A stretch of 64,000 bases of DNA from Candidatus Reconcilbacillus cellulovorans (GTDB lineage: Bacteria; Bacillota; Bacilli; Paenibacillales; Reconciliibacillaceae): positions 20,863 through 84,862 of the forward strand of contig MOXJ01000007.1 in assembly GCA_002507565.1 (NCBI GenBank), written 5' to 3'. The notes beneath the pieces were generated by a model. That model was not told the DNA's origin. It did no database searches and worked only from the letters and a program-made list of their open reading frames with translations. Made by a program: the position numbers and the translations under genes. Positions 36,444-45,984 of this stretch are shown here, in pieces (the first letter of the stretch is position 1; every line of letters starts with the position of its first letter).

Positions 36444-37196
36444 GCCGAAAAACAGCCGGAGACTGGTTCTCCCCGGTTTTTTCCACGTAAAATCACTGAA
36501 AACATCGACGTCGACGAAACCGACGGCGCGCAACTTTTCCGCCACGCGTTTCCACGAATAGGCGCGCTGGATATGAACTTCGCCGAACCGCTCGTAACAA
36601 TCGGAACGTCCGCTCCGGACGAATACCGTCAGGTCATGCTCGATTTCGCAGCGTCGGTCGTCGAACCGGCACGTCCATATATAGCAGACGTCCGGCTCCG
36701 TCAGCACGAACGGCTGGTCGTGCGCGTATCGCCGCAGCGTCTCCGGCGCATGCATGTCGAACAAAAACGTGCCGCCGGGTTTCAGCGCGCGGTAGACCGC
36801 CGCGAACGCCTGCGACAGATCGTCTTCTTCCAGCAGGTAGTTGAGGCAATCGCAAAACGATACGGCGGCGTCGACGGGTTCCGGCAGCTCGAGTTCGCGC
36901 ATGTCCTGCCGCAACCAGACGACCGGCGCGCAAGAGCGGCCTTCCTCGCGGACACGCGCTTCCTTCGCTGCTGCGACGGCCAGCATGTCCTCCGACAGGT
37001 CGATCCCGTACACCCGCATGCCGGACGCCGCAAACGCGATCGCCGTGTTTCCCGTCCCGCAGCCGACGTCCGCAACGACGCGGGGACGAAGGCCGCGCTT
37101 TTCCCAATAAGCCTCCGCAAACCGGAGCCACCTGTCGTACGGCACCCCGGCCATCAGCCGGTCGTACCAGGCAGCCAGTTTTCCATAGGCGACCAT
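36429..37196 (-). CDS. yqeM: Class I SAM-dependent methyltransferase (YqeM-like)
   Basis: This 255-residue methyltransferase has motif I VVADVGCGTGNTAIAFAASG (about 40-59), the acidic ribose contact YGIDLSEDML, and post-motif DAAVSFCDCLNYLLEEDDL, with KPGGTFLFDMH following. Position immediately after rsfS matches Bacillus yqeM. The methyl acceptor is not established for this family. The ATG has only a weak GGGTG upstream and lies six bases after the rsfS stop. Confidence 0.88.
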   Translation of the reverse strand: MVAYGKLAAWYDRLMAGVPYDRWLRFAEAYWEKRGLRPRVVADVGCGTGNTAIAFAASGMRVYGIDLSEDMLAVAAAKEARVREEGRSCAPVVWLRQDMRELELPEPVDAAVSFCDCLNYLLEEDDLSQAFAAVYRALKPGGTFLFDMHAPETLRRYAHDQPFVLTEPDVCYIWTCRFDDRRCEIEHDLTVFVRSGRSDCYERFGEVHIQRAYSWKRVAEKLRAVGFVDVDVFSDFTWKKPGRTSLRLFFGAVRP

Positions 37197-37201
37197 GAGG
37201 G

Positions 37202-37552
37202 TCACACCCGGCCGACGACGACTTTCGCATCGGACCAAAGCCGCTCGAGGCCGTAATATTCACGCTCGTCGCGATGAAAGACGTGCACGACGACGTCGCC
37301 GGCATCGATCAGCACCCAGCGCGCCTTGTCCAGTCCCTCGACGCCGCGCAGCCGGAGCCCGAGTTCGCCGGCCGTCTTCCGGATCTCATCCGCGATCGCA
37401 TAGACCTGCGTATCCGAATTGCCGTGACAAATCACGAAAAAATCGGCGACGGGCGAAATCCCGCGCAGATCGAGCACCGTCACGTTCATCGCCTTTTTGT
37501 TTTCGGCCGCCTGAACAAGGCGGTCGACGACCGTTTCAACCGTATCTTCCAT
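37202..37552 (-). CDS. rsfS: Ribosomal silencing factor RsfS
   Basis: This 116-residue protein binds uL14 on the 50S subunit and blocks subunit joining during slow growth. Typical stretches are AMNVTVLDLRGISPVADFFVICHGNSDTQVYAIADEIRK and the C-terminal GVEGLDKARWVLIDAGDVVVHVFHRDEREYYGLERLW. AAGGAGG precedes the ATG. It overlaps yqeK by 17 bases. Confidence 0.96.
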   Translation of the reverse strand: MEDTVETVVDRLVQAAENKKAMNVTVLDLRGISPVADFFVICHGNSDTQVYAIADEIRKTAGELGLRLRGVEGLDKARWVLIDAGDVVVHVFHRDEREYYGLERLWSDAKVVVGRV

Positions 37553-38132
37553 CGATACCCTCCTTGCCCGAAATCTCGTCGAGCAATGCGTTGCGGCTCA
37601 TCACCGTCAGCGGATAAATTTTCTTGCCGCGATCCAACAAAAACCGGATCGTCGCGTCGAACCCGGCGACGAGCGCCCGGTCGAGGTCGCTCTCGGCCAG
37701 CCGGCGAATGTCGTCCACTCCGGGAAAACGGCGGCCGGGCTCGATATAGTCCGCCAGACAGACGATTTTTTCCAGAAGGGTCATGCCGATGCGCCCCGAC
37801 GTATGCCAGCGGATCGCGTTCAGGACGTCCGCGTCGCGGACGCCGAGCTCGTTTTCGACGACCCATGCTCCGACGTGCGCATGCCACAGCTCCGCGTCGT
37901 ACTCGAGCAAATCCTGCGGCAGCTCGGGATGGCTCCGCAGAACGTCCGCCTGTTTTTCCCTCGGCCAGCATTTGCAATAATCATGCAGGATGGCGGCGAT
38001 TTCCGCCTTCGCGGCGTCGGCGCCGTACTTCTGCGCAAGGCGGACGGCCGTTTCCGCCACGCCGAGCGTATGGCGCCAGCGGTCGGGCGTCAGCTGGCGT
38101 TCCGCCGATTCTTTCAGACGTTCAATCGACAT
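37536..38132 (-). CDS. yqeK: HD-domain symmetrical Ap4A hydrolase YqeK
   Basis: This 198-residue HD phosphohydrolase is of the YqeK family, members of which split diadenosine tetraphosphate into two ADP. The metal-binding motifs are RWRHTLGVAETAVRLA, AAILHDYCKCW (HD pair), LLEYDAELWHAHVGAWV and WHTSGRIGMTLLEKIVCLADYIEPGR. It overlaps nadD by 11 bases upstream and rsfS by 17 bases downstream. Complete. Confidence 0.94.
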   Translation of the reverse strand: MSIERLKESAERQLTPDRWRHTLGVAETAVRLAQKYGADAAKAEIAAILHDYCKCWPREKQADVLRSHPELPQDLLEYDAELWHAHVGAWVVENELGVRDADVLNAIRWHTSGRIGMTLLEKIVCLADYIEPGRRFPGVDDIRRLAESDLDRALVAGFDATIRFLLDRGKKIYPLTVMSRNALLDEISGKEGIDGRYG

Positions 38133-38709
38133 ACAGTTTCTGCTCCCGAATATAGTCTAAAACCGGTTCGGGCACGAGATACCGCGCCGAACGGCCCGAC
38201 GCCAAGAGTCTCCGGATTTCGGTCGACGATACGCCGATCGCCGGCATCTCGGCTTCCGCGACTGCTGCGGCGACATGGGCGGGCAAATCCGCCGATTTCC
38301 ATCCGTACCCCGGCCGGCTGAGCCCGATAAACCGAATTTCTCCGACAAGCTCCTCGATTCTCGACCAGCGTGCGAGGTCGGCCGCCATGTCCGCTCCCAC
38401 GATCCAGTAAAACTCGCCGTCCGGATACAGCCGCTTCAGCTCGCGAACGGTCTCGTACGTGTACGAAACGCCGCCGCGGTCGATCTCGAGTCGGCTGACG
38501 CGGAAACCGGGATGCGACGCCGTCGCCAGCTCCAGCATGCGCAGCCGCTGAAAAGGAGAGGCCGTCGGCGGATTCGCCTTGTGCGGCGCCATATACGCCG
38601 GCATGAACCATACCTCGTCGAGCCGGAACTCCTCGCGCGCGCATTCGGCCGCCAGCAAATGCCCGATATGCACGGGATCGAACGTCCCGCCCAAAACGCC
38701 GATTTTCAC
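38122..38709 (-). CDS. nadD: Nicotinate-nucleotide adenylyltransferase
   Basis: This 195-residue enzyme makes deamido-NAD from nicotinate mononucleotide and ATP. The nucleotidyltransferase motif GGTFDPVHIGHLLAAE lies at the N-terminus, the middle has YWIVGADMAADLARWSRIEEL, and the C-terminus has VSSTEIRRLLASGRSARYLVPEPV. The GTG start overlaps the aroE stop (GTGA); the open frame further upstream is aroE in another frame. Confidence 0.96.
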   Translation of the reverse strand: MKIGVLGGTFDPVHIGHLLAAECAREEFRLDEVWFMPAYMAPHKANPPTASPFQRLRMLELATASHPGFRVSRLEIDRGGVSYTYETVRELKRLYPDGEFYWIVGADMAADLARWSRIEELVGEIRFIGLSRPGYGWKSADLPAHVAAAVAEAEMPAIGVSSTEIRRLLASGRSARYLVPEPVLDYIREQKLYVD

Positions 38710-39590
38710 GGCGCGTCTCCCTCCGCGTCGGCGCGCAAGCCGAGCGACGCTTCCACGGCCGCGCGCATGGCGGCGACCGGCGCCGGCAAGCCCGTCCAAT
38801 ATTCGAACGCATACGCGCCCTGATAGACGAACATGCCGACGCCGCCGTGAACGACGGCGCCCGCCGCACGCGCTGCGCGCAGCCATTTCGTCTCGGGCGG
38901 ATTGTAGACGAGGTCGCTGACGATCATCCCCGGCCGCAACGCGTCCGTTGCGATCGGCGTTTCATCGACCGACGGCGCCATGCCGGCCGACGTGCAATTG
39001 ACGACGACGTCCGCCTCCGCGCATAGACGAACGGCCTGCGACAGATCGAGGGCCTCGACTTTGCAATCGGCCGACCGCGCGAGGTCGCCGGCGAGCGAAA
39101 CCGCTCTTTCGGCCGTCCGGTTGGCGATCCAGATCGTCCCGACGCCTTCGTCCGCCAAGGCGAACGCAACTCCGCGCGCCGCACCGCCGGCCCCGATGAG
39201 TAGGACGCGTTTGCCGCGCAAATCGACGCCGGTCTCTTCCTTCAGCGAACGGACATAGCCGATGCCGTCGGTGTTGTAGCCGACGAGTCGACCGCCGTCG
39301 TTGACGATCGTATTGACTGCTCCGATGCGCCGGGCGCGGTCGTCGACGTCGTCCAAAAACGCCAAAACGTCCACCTTGTGCGGAATCGTCACGTTGGCGC
39401 CGCGAAACCCGAGCGCACGGAACCCCGCCAGCGCGTCCCGCACCATCCCCTTCGCCACGCGAAACGCCGCATAAACCGCGTTGACGCCCGCCTCCCGGAA
39501 AGCCTTGTTCATCATCGCCGGCGATCGCGAATGCGCCACCGGATCGCCGATAAGGCCGTAAACTTCCGTCTTGGCGTCGATTTCCCGCAT
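38706..39590 (-). CDS. aroE: Shikimate dehydrogenase
   Basis: This 294-residue NADPH-dependent enzyme makes shikimate from 3-dehydroshikimate in aromatic amino-acid synthesis. Substrate-binding HSRSPAMMNKAF, catalytic lysine in NVTIPHK, aspartate in YNTDGIG, and the nucleotide loop IGAGGAARGV with NRT (basic patch for NADPH) are all present. The ATG was chosen where the conserved YGLIGDPVAHS core needs a short lead; GGGAGG is about 12 bases upstream. In other Firmicutes yhbY lies between aroE and nadD; here the two genes overlap by four bases and yhbY is missing. Confidence 0.95.
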   Translation of the reverse strand: MREIDAKTEVYGLIGDPVAHSRSPAMMNKAFREAGVNAVYAAFRVAKGMVRDALAGFRALGFRGANVTIPHKVDVLAFLDDVDDRARRIGAVNTIVNDGGRLVGYNTDGIGYVRSLKEETGVDLRGKRVLLIGAGGAARGVAFALADEGVGTIWIANRTAERAVSLAGDLARSADCKVEALDLSQAVRLCAEADVVVNCTSAGMAPSVDETPIATDALRPGMIVSDLVYNPPETKWLRAARAAGAVVHGGVGMFVYQGAYAFEYWTGLPAPVAAMRAAVEASLGLRADAEGDAP

Positions 39591-39668
39591 CTTGCGACCG
39601 ATCCTCCCCGTCGAACGCACTCCTCTGTTAAGCCGACGCCGAGTCCGCACCGAAAAAAGTCCGCGGCG

Positions 39669-40820
39669 TCAGCGTCCCGACAACATCGCCGGGCGCAAGG
39701 CGACCCGCACGCCTTTCGGCGCGCGGAGCTCGACGCGCGCGCCGGCGTCGCCGTTGATCTGGATCCAGCCGAGGCCGCTGACCGACACGTCCCATCGCTT
39801 GCCCGGCGGCGTGGTGAACGCATGAACGGTCGGGGACGGCAACCGGGTGATTTCCTCTTCCTTGTAAGGAGGAACAAGCAAGTCGCCCCTTCGCCGCAAC
39901 CAGAGTTCGTCGGCCCGGGCGATTTTCGTACGGTGCATGCGCAGGTCGTTCGGCACAAAACACGTAAACGACCTACGCCCGCCCTCGAGGTAATCAAACC
40001 GCACCAGTCCGCCGAAAAACAGCGTCTGCCCCTCATTCAGCTGATAGACGCGCGGGCGGATTTCGCCGTCGGGAATGAGCTCTTTGACCGTTTCCGGCCC
40101 GACCATCTCGGTCAGCCGCCACGGATAGGCGATGCCGGGCGTATCGACGACGACGCTTCCGTCTTTGAGCGGAATGCGGATGACGTCGAGCGTCGTTCCC
40201 GGAAACGGCGACACCGTCACGTTCGCGTTCCGGTCGGCCAAATCCCGTATGAGTCGGTTGACAAGCGTCGACTTGCCGACGTTCGTCGCACCGACGACAA
40301 CCGTCTCGGATCCGTTGCGGAACAGCCGCATCGCTTCGTACAGACGGTCGAAGCCTTCGCCGGAGCGGGCGCTCATCAGCACGATCCCGATCGGTTGCAA
40401 CCCGAGTTCCCGCGCCCGCGCACGCACCCACCGCTCGATTTTGGCGCGGCTGACGGCGGCGGGTAACACATCGGTCTTGTTCACCGCCAAAACGACCGGA
40501 TTCGATCCGACGAAACGGTGCAGCCCGGTCACGACGCTGCCCTCGAAATCGAACAGGTCGACGATATGCACGACGAGACACCGCGTCGATGCGATCCGGT
40601 TCAGCGCGTCGAACACGTCGGCCACTTCGGCGGGCAACACCGCCGGATCGCCGTAATGTCGCAGCCGAAAACAGCGCCTGCAGACGACATCCGGCCGTTC
40701 CAGCGCTTCCGGCGGGACATATCCGGCGTCCGACGGCCGCTCGGACTGCAACAGGACGCCGCAGCCCGGGCACCTCCGCCCGGCTTCGCTCCCGCGTCCA
40801 AAATCGCCGGTGTCCGTCAC
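39669..40820 (-). CDS. yqeH: Circularly permuted ribosome-assembly GTPase YqeH
   Basis: This 383-residue GTPase is needed for 30S maturation. An N-terminal zinc finger (C17, C20, C47, C50) is followed by G motifs in the order G4-G5-G1-G2-G3: NKTD, SARSGEG, GATNVGKST, PGTT and DTPG, then a C-terminal beta domain (about 235-383). The GTG start overlaps yqeG by four bases and has GGGGGA upstream. Confidence 0.96.
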   Translation of the reverse strand: MTDTGDFGRGSEAGRRCPGCGVLLQSERPSDAGYVPPEALERPDVVCRRCFRLRHYGDPAVLPAEVADVFDALNRIASTRCLVVHIVDLFDFEGSVVTGLHRFVGSNPVVLAVNKTDVLPAAVSRAKIERWVRARARELGLQPIGIVLMSARSGEGFDRLYEAMRLFRNGSETVVVGATNVGKSTLVNRLIRDLADRNANVTVSPFPGTTLDVIRIPLKDGSVVVDTPGIAYPWRLTEMVGPETVKELIPDGEIRPRVYQLNEGQTLFFGGLVRFDYLEGGRRSFTCFVPNDLRMHRTKIARADELWLRRRGDLLVPPYKEEEITRLPSPTVHAFTTPPGKRWDVSVSGLGWIQINGDAGARVELRAPKGVRVALRPAMLSGR

Positions 40821-41347
40821 GAGCCGTCCCCCCGAATGTCAATGCCGCGTTTCCGCATCGCCCACACAGCAAATTTTTCCAAACTCCGGTTCATCTTCGA
40901 AAGAAAACTTTCCTCCGGCGAAATCGGCGTCACAAGAATCGTGCGCAAACCCGCCCGATTGCCGCCCAGCACGTCGGTCAAAAGCTGGTCGCCGACGACG
41001 GCCACTTCTTCGGCGGAAAGCCCCATCAGCCCGAGCGCCCTGCGGAACGAGCGGCCGAGCGGCTTGCGCGCCGAAAAGACGTACGGAACCCCGAGCGCCT
41101 CCGCAACCGCGGACACGCGCGCCTCTTTGTTGTTCGAGACGATGACGACGCGCAATCCCTCTCGCCGCAACGTCTCCAGCCAGCCGACCAGACGCGGATC
41201 GACGGACGTCTCCCGGGCTGCGACCAGCGTGTTGTCGAGGTCCGCGATAATGCCGCGGATGCCTTCGCGCAGGAGCGCCGACGGGTCGATATCATAAACG
41301 GACCGGACGATCCGATCCGGTTTCAGCTTTTCCCACAAACCCGCCAC
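40817..41347 (-). CDS. yqeG: YqeG family HAD phosphatase
   Basis: This 176-residue HAD class IIIA protein is related to phosphatidylglycerophosphate phosphatases (Gep4-like). Motif I is IIADLDNTLVA, motif II VVIVSNNKEAR, then KPLGRSFRRALG and motif IV AVVGDQLLTDVLGGNRAG. The GTG start follows AGAGGTGG. It is the first gene of the seven-gene cluster and has its own promoter about 40 bases upstream. Confidence 0.94.
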   Translation of the reverse strand: MAGLWEKLKPDRIVRSVYDIDPSALLREGIRGIIADLDNTLVAARETSVDPRLVGWLETLRREGLRVVIVSNNKEARVSAVAEALGVPYVFSARKPLGRSFRRALGLMGLSAEEVAVVGDQLLTDVLGGNRAGLRTILVTPISPEESFLSKMNRSLEKFAVWAMRKRGIDIRGDGS

Positions 41348-41385
41348 CGACGGCCACCTCTTGCCTTGCGGTTTTCCATGGACTC

Positions 41386-41414
41386 ACTATAGCACAGTCG
41401 TTTGGCCGTTTCAA
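41386..41414 (-). promoter_or_regulatory. Sigma-A promoter for the yqeG-yqeM operon
   Basis: TTGAAA, 17 bases and TATAGT are read on the minus strand, overlapping the stop codon of the transglutaminase gene. The start would lie near 41379, about 32 bases ahead of the yqeG codon. Confidence 0.75.
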
Positions 41415-43645
41415 AGTTCGCTTCTCAGCCTGGCCGTCATGCGTTCCGCCTTTGCGGCTTCCGCCTCCGTCACGCGGCGGCCGGAATAGCGCGCTTTTTC
41501 GAAAAGATCCAGAAAAGTAAACAGGGCGTCCGCCGCTTTCTCGTTTTGCCGCGCCCACCGTGAGAACGTTTCTCTCGCCGTTTCGTGCTCCAGCCGCATG
41601 TACCCTTTGCGGCGGGCATGACGCAAAAGCCGGACGAACTCGCGCGCCACCACTTGGTTCGGATCGCGCGCCGCACCGCGCGACAGCAACCCGCGGCGAC
41701 GGACCGCCCATACCGCCGACAACGCGATCGCGACAGCCGACGCGGCCGCTGCCGTCGCGACGGCAATCCGTTTGCTCAGCCCGCCGGAGCCGTTCTCCGC
41801 TTTCGGCTCTTCCGTCTGCCCGACGTTTTCTGGCAGCGCCGCTTCGGGTGCCGTCTCCTCGGCCGGCCTGACTACCGGAACCGCGAATCCCGGCGTCGGC
41901 TCGAACGGAATCCAGCCGATTCCCTCGAAATACACCTCGACCCACGAATGCGCGTCCGCATTGCGGACCGTGTACGTTCCCGCGCCGTTTTCGTCGGTTC
42001 TGGGAATGCCGAGAAATTCGAGCGGGTCCTGCGGTAACTGGCCGGGCGCGTACCCTTTCACCCAGCGCGCCGGCAGGCCGATCGAACGAACCATGACCGC
42101 CATCGCCGTTGAAAAGTAATCGCAATACCCTTCCCGAATCTCGAACAAAAACCGGTCGACGAAATCCGCGCTCCGTCCCTTGCTTTCGTCCGGCTCGTTC
42201 GTGTACTTGAAGGTCGTGTTTAAGTACGTCTCGATCGCCTTGACCTTGTCGTACGGTGTCGCGGCGTTCTCCGTCAAAGAACGGGCCAGATCGCGGACGC
42301 GATCCGGCAGGGTCGACGGAAGCTGCAAGTACGGCAGAAGCTCGGCGCGCTCTTCCGGCGGCGGTGCCTGGCGAAGCACCGCCTCGTCCAACACGGGGAC
42401 GCGTGAAGCGACCGTATACGTCTCCGGAAATTGCCGGACGCCGCGGTAATTGACGCGCAACTCGCCGAGCGCAGGCGTCCAGAACAGCGGCAACGACGTG
42501 CGCCCCTCCTCCGGCCACCCCTCGATGCGCTCCGGCGTCGCCGCGGCGAACAATACAGGAAAACGCTCATCCTTGCGCAACATCGTCACGGACTGGCGCA
42601 CTTCGACGTATTTCAACGGACCGGTCTCGACGGCGGGCTCCAGCGGTTCGCCGAGGACGACGGGATAGCGCGGCGCATTCCGTTCGGCGGCGGTCTGCTC
42701 CCACCCGCGCCCCGTATACCTGGACAACGTTTCTCCGCGCCAATACGCGCGGTGCGACGTCGTCACCGTCATGACCGGCGAATAGTCGAATCGAAAGCCG
42801 CCGCCGAGCTGGGAGCTGTTCCGGCTGTATCCGGACGACGCATCGGCCGACGAGACCGGAGCGTCGATGATCGTCTTGCCTCCGGTGAGGACCGTCTTGC
42901 CTTGCCGCTCCATCCAGAAGGTGTACGGATCCTTCAATACCGGGCGCAGATCCGGCGCCGCGACGCCGAGCGTCGCCATGGAAACTCCGAGAATGGCAAG
43001 CGTCGTCCAGACCGCCCCGGGATATTCGGAAATCGGCGTCCAGCTTTCCGGACGCCGCCGCCGCAAATCATCGAAATGGCGAACCGACAACAGTCCGAGC
43101 CCGCAGACGATCACCCATACCGCCTGATCCCATAAATAGACAGTGCTGTACGAATCGCGGACGGCCATCGCCGTCACGCCGGCCACCGTCAAAGCCATGA
43201 CGCGCCACCAGACTCGCGCCCACCAGCGCACGGCGCAAAACGCCAGCCATACCCCGAGCGAAATCGGCAGCCAGACGGCCGCCTCCCGGCCCGCTTCTTC
43301 CGCCCATCTCCAGATCGCCTCCAGTAGGCGGACGAGCCGGACGGCCGGCGCCGCTCCGCCCGCAACGGTCGGAAACGGCGGCCAGACGACCGGTGCAATA
43401 GCGGCAAACACGAACAAAACGACGACCGCCTCGGCCGACGCGCGAAACAGGCGCCTCGCCCCGACCGCCGTCACGCCGACGGCGCACGATCCGACGAGCG
43501 TCCAGGCGGCAAGCGAAAACGCCTCCGCGCCGAACAACCCTTCCTCCCTGATCCACGCGATGAACGGCCAAACGAACAATCCGCTCAGAAGAACCGCGAC
43601 TTTTTGCAAGCCGTCGGCCACGAGAATCCGGCGAAGACGCATCAT
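41411..43645 (-). CDS. TgpA-like membrane transglutaminase with DUF4129 tail
   Basis: This 744-residue membrane protein has five to seven N-terminal helices (about 10-210), an extracytoplasmic transglutaminase-like core and one more helix (about 590-612). A cytoplasmic DUF4129-type segment follows (ARDPNQVVAREFVRLLRHARRKGY...). The papain-like triad is visible: Cys in EIREGYCDYFSTAMAVMVRSIG, His in NADAHSWVEVYFEG and Asp/Glu in WIPFEPTPGF. The ATG overlaps the DUF58 stop. Families with the MoxR-DUF58-TgpA order are found widely; the substrate is unknown. Confidence 0.92.
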   Translation of the reverse strand: MMRLRRILVADGLQKVAVLLSGLFVWPFIAWIREEGLFGAEAFSLAAWTLVGSCAVGVTAVGARRLFRASAEAVVVLFVFAAIAPVVWPPFPTVAGGAAPAVRLVRLLEAIWRWAEEAGREAAVWLPISLGVWLAFCAVRWWARVWWRVMALTVAGVTAMAVRDSYSTVYLWDQAVWVIVCGLGLLSVRHFDDLRRRRPESWTPISEYPGAVWTTLAILGVSMATLGVAAPDLRPVLKDPYTFWMERQGKTVLTGGKTIIDAPVSSADASSGYSRNSSQLGGGFRFDYSPVMTVTTSHRAYWRGETLSRYTGRGWEQTAAERNAPRYPVVLGEPLEPAVETGPLKYVEVRQSVTMLRKDERFPVLFAAATPERIEGWPEEGRTSLPLFWTPALGELRVNYRGVRQFPETYTVASRVPVLDEAVLRQAPPPEERAELLPYLQLPSTLPDRVRDLARSLTENAATPYDKVKAIETYLNTTFKYTNEPDESKGRSADFVDRFLFEIREGYCDYFSTAMAVMVRSIGLPARWVKGYAPGQLPQDPLEFLGIPRTDENGAGTYTVRNADAHSWVEVYFEGIGWIPFEPTPGFAVPVVRPAEETAPEAALPENVGQTEEPKAENGSGGLSKRIAVATAAAASAVAIALSAVWAVRRRGLLSRGAARDPNQVVAREFVRLLRHARRKGYMRLEHETARETFSRWARQNEKAADALFTFLDLFEKARYSGRRVTEAEAAKAERMTARLRSEL

Positions 43646-44943
43646 CGGACACGCTCCTCCAGCACCGCGGGCAATTGCTCCAGACTCTCGACGCGATATC
43701 CCGGCGTCCCGGAAGCCGCGAGCAGACGCCGCCACCTGTCCGCCTCCTCGGGCGACCGTCCCGCCGCCAACCCGATAAAACAGGCGTTGACGCCGCGTTT
43801 GCGGAACAAATCCGCCACCGCAGCAGGGGACTCGCCCACCGGCGTCACGACGGCCGCGAAACTGCCGGACGGCCAGCGCCCGGTCGCTTCCCTCACGGCA
43901 TCCGTCCAGTCGCCCGATCCGTCCGCCTCGGCTTCAATCAGATGTTCCCAGACTTCCTTGCGCGACGCCGCCCGGCGGGCCGGCTCGAACACTGTCGTTT
44001 TGCGGCCGACCGATAGGAGTCCGACCGCCAAATCACGCCGCGCCAAATACGAAAGCAGCGACGCCACGACAGACACCGCAAGTTCGAATTCTTCCTCCGA
44101 ACGATAAACGCTCCCGCGCCTGTCGAGTACAATCCACGACCTCGGCAACGCCTCGCGCTCGAACTCCTTGGATTTCCAGGTCCCGGTCTTGGCCGTCGCG
44201 TTCCAGTGAATGCGAGACACGCGATCGCCGTAAATATATTCGCGCACCCCGTTGATCTGGGTCGTCTCCCGCTGCGACCAGACGACCGCCGTATGAACGT
44301 GCGACCCGCGCATCCAGCGGTACAAAAGCCTCCATTGCCGAATCTCCGCCGTTTTCGGCAGAACGGCGAACGACTGCGACAAATCAAGCCATCCGCGGTG
44401 TTCGAACAGTCCGAACACATCCTCGGTCCAACATTCCGTCCGGCCGAACCGGTAAAAACCTCGGCGAAGCGGCGGCGTCTCGTACGTCGCTTCCCCTTGC
44501 CGGCGCCAGTCCGGCACAAGCGACGTCTCGAACGGCATCTCGAAACCGCCGCGCCGAATCAACCGATCGCGCACGATGACGTACGGAACCGGCCAGACGC
44601 CGGGAATACGGACGCGAATGCGCACGGCGAGCGACGAGCCAGCCTCGAGCGAACCGGAAAACGGCCGGTCTCCGCCCTTCGCCGGCGGCGTCCGCGCGGC
44701 CGGCGCCAACACCCGCGATCCTTCCACACGCTCGATGCCGCTCCAGCGGCCGGACAGCACGTAGGCGCACAACACGGACACCATCAGAAATACCGCCGCC
44801 GATAGCTTTCCGCCCTGAAACAGAACGAACAGCGCGCTCGTCGCGAACAAAAAGGCAAGGCCGCGCAGCTTTGCGACGGTATGCCGACGTCGGCTGATCG
44901 CCATCTCCCGATTCACGGCCGCCTGCAATCCCGTGCGCTCCAT
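43642..44943 (-). CDS. DUF58 domain protein (YeaD-like)
   Basis: This 433-residue protein has two adjacent N-terminal helices (about 25-65) and a C-terminal DUF58/VWA-like domain with GVREYIYGDRVSRIHWNATAKTG, the family signature, followed by SWIVLDRRGS. It is the middle gene of a MoxR-DUF58-transglutaminase operon, three bases after the MoxR stop, with GGAG upstream. MoxR-type ATPases act as chaperones for VWA-domain partners; the specific process here is unknown. Confidence 0.92.
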   Translation of the reverse strand: MERTGLQAAVNREMAISRRRHTVAKLRGLAFLFATSALFVLFQGGKLSAAVFLMVSVLCAYVLSGRWSGIERVEGSRVLAPAARTPPAKGGDRPFSGSLEAGSSLAVRIRVRIPGVWPVPYVIVRDRLIRRGGFEMPFETSLVPDWRRQGEATYETPPLRRGFYRFGRTECWTEDVFGLFEHRGWLDLSQSFAVLPKTAEIRQWRLLYRWMRGSHVHTAVVWSQRETTQINGVREYIYGDRVSRIHWNATAKTGTWKSKEFEREALPRSWIVLDRRGSVYRSEEEFELAVSVVASLLSYLARRDLAVGLLSVGRKTTVFEPARRAASRKEVWEHLIEAEADGSGDWTDAVREATGRWPSGSFAAVVTPVGESPAAVADLFRKRGVNACFIGLAAGRSPEEADRWRRLLAASGTPGYRVESLEQLPAVLEERVR

Positions 44944-44946
44944 CGG

Positions 44947-45906
44947 TCATTTCTCCAATCGGACCGGCACTCGTACGTTCGCCAGCACCGCGTCGACGAC
45001 CGACTCGGCCGTCACGCCGTCCAGCCGTGCGTCCGCGTTCAGCACGAGCCGGTGCGCCAGCACATCGCGCGCCAGCTCCTTGACGTCGTCCGGCAGGACG
45101 TAGTCTCGCCCGCGCAGAAAAGCGAGCGCTTTCGCCGCCGTATAAAGCCCCATCGCCGCGCGGGGACTTGCGCCGAGCGCCAGATGCGGATGCCGCCGCG
45201 TCGCCTGCACGATCGACACGATATAATCCGCCACCGCGTCGTCGACGTGCGCATCGCGGACGAGCCGCTGCATCGCGGTCACCGTTTCCGTATCGGTCAC
45301 CGGCTCGAGCGCCTCGACGGGATGGACGACCGTATGCGTCCTCAACATCCGTTTTTCCGCCTCGACATCCGGATAACCGATGCGCAGCCGCAGCAAAAAC
45401 CGGTCAAGTTGCGCCTCCGGCAGCGGATATGTTCCCTCGAATTCGATCGGGTTTTGCGTCGCGAGCAAAAGAAACGGTTCCGGCAGCGGGTATGTCTCCC
45501 CGTCGACGGAAACCGCCCGCTCCTCCATCGCCTCCAAAAGCGCCGACTGCGTCTTCGTCGTCGCGCGGTTGATCTCGTCGACAAGCAGCAAATTCGCCAT
45601 CACCGGCCCCGGTCGGAACACGAACGTCTGGTCCCGCGGATGAAAAACGGACACGCCCGTAACATCCGTCGGCAGCAGATCGGGATTGCACTGGACGCGG
45701 CGAAACCGTCCGCGGATCGAACAGGCAAGCGCCTTGACGAGCACCGTTTTTCCCGTTCCTGGAACGTCTTCGATCAACACATGACCGCCGGCGAACAGGG
45801 CGACGAGCAACCGCTCGATCTCCCTGCCTTTGCCGAGAATGCACGATTCCAGATTCGCCTTCAGCCGCTTCGCGGTATTCCAGGCCTCTTCCCATGCGGG
45901 GTTCAT
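44947..45906 (-). CDS. MoxR family AAA+ ATPase
   Basis: This 319-residue cytoplasmic AAA+ chaperone has Walker A EDVPGTGKT, Walker B LLLVDEINRA, sensor 1 LATQNPIEFEGTYPLPEAQLDRF and the C-terminal lid with SPRAAMGLYTAAKALAFLRGRDYVLPDDVK. The ATG was set by GGGAGG seven bases upstream; an ATG 15 codons earlier has no binding site. It begins the three-gene operon. Confidence 0.94.
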   Translation of the reverse strand: MNPAWEEAWNTAKRLKANLESCILGKGREIERLLVALFAGGHVLIEDVPGTGKTVLVKALACSIRGRFRRVQCNPDLLPTDVTGVSVFHPRDQTFVFRPGPVMANLLLVDEINRATTKTQSALLEAMEERAVSVDGETYPLPEPFLLLATQNPIEFEGTYPLPEAQLDRFLLRLRIGYPDVEAEKRMLRTHTVVHPVEALEPVTDTETVTAMQRLVRDAHVDDAVADYIVSIVQATRRHPHLALGASPRAAMGLYTAAKALAFLRGRDYVLPDDVKELARDVLAHRLVLNADARLDGVTAESVVDAVLANVRVPVRLEK

Positions 45907-45984
45907 CGCAAAACCTCCCTCGGACAGGCTTCGACGCGACGCTATTTTCATCTTACCTTAAACGGGAAAACGCGTACAGAGGCG

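Noticed and set aside
40589..41392. 267-codon plus-strand frame across yqeH/yqeG
   Set aside because: Antisense to conserved genes, Arg/Pro-rich and without a start signal.
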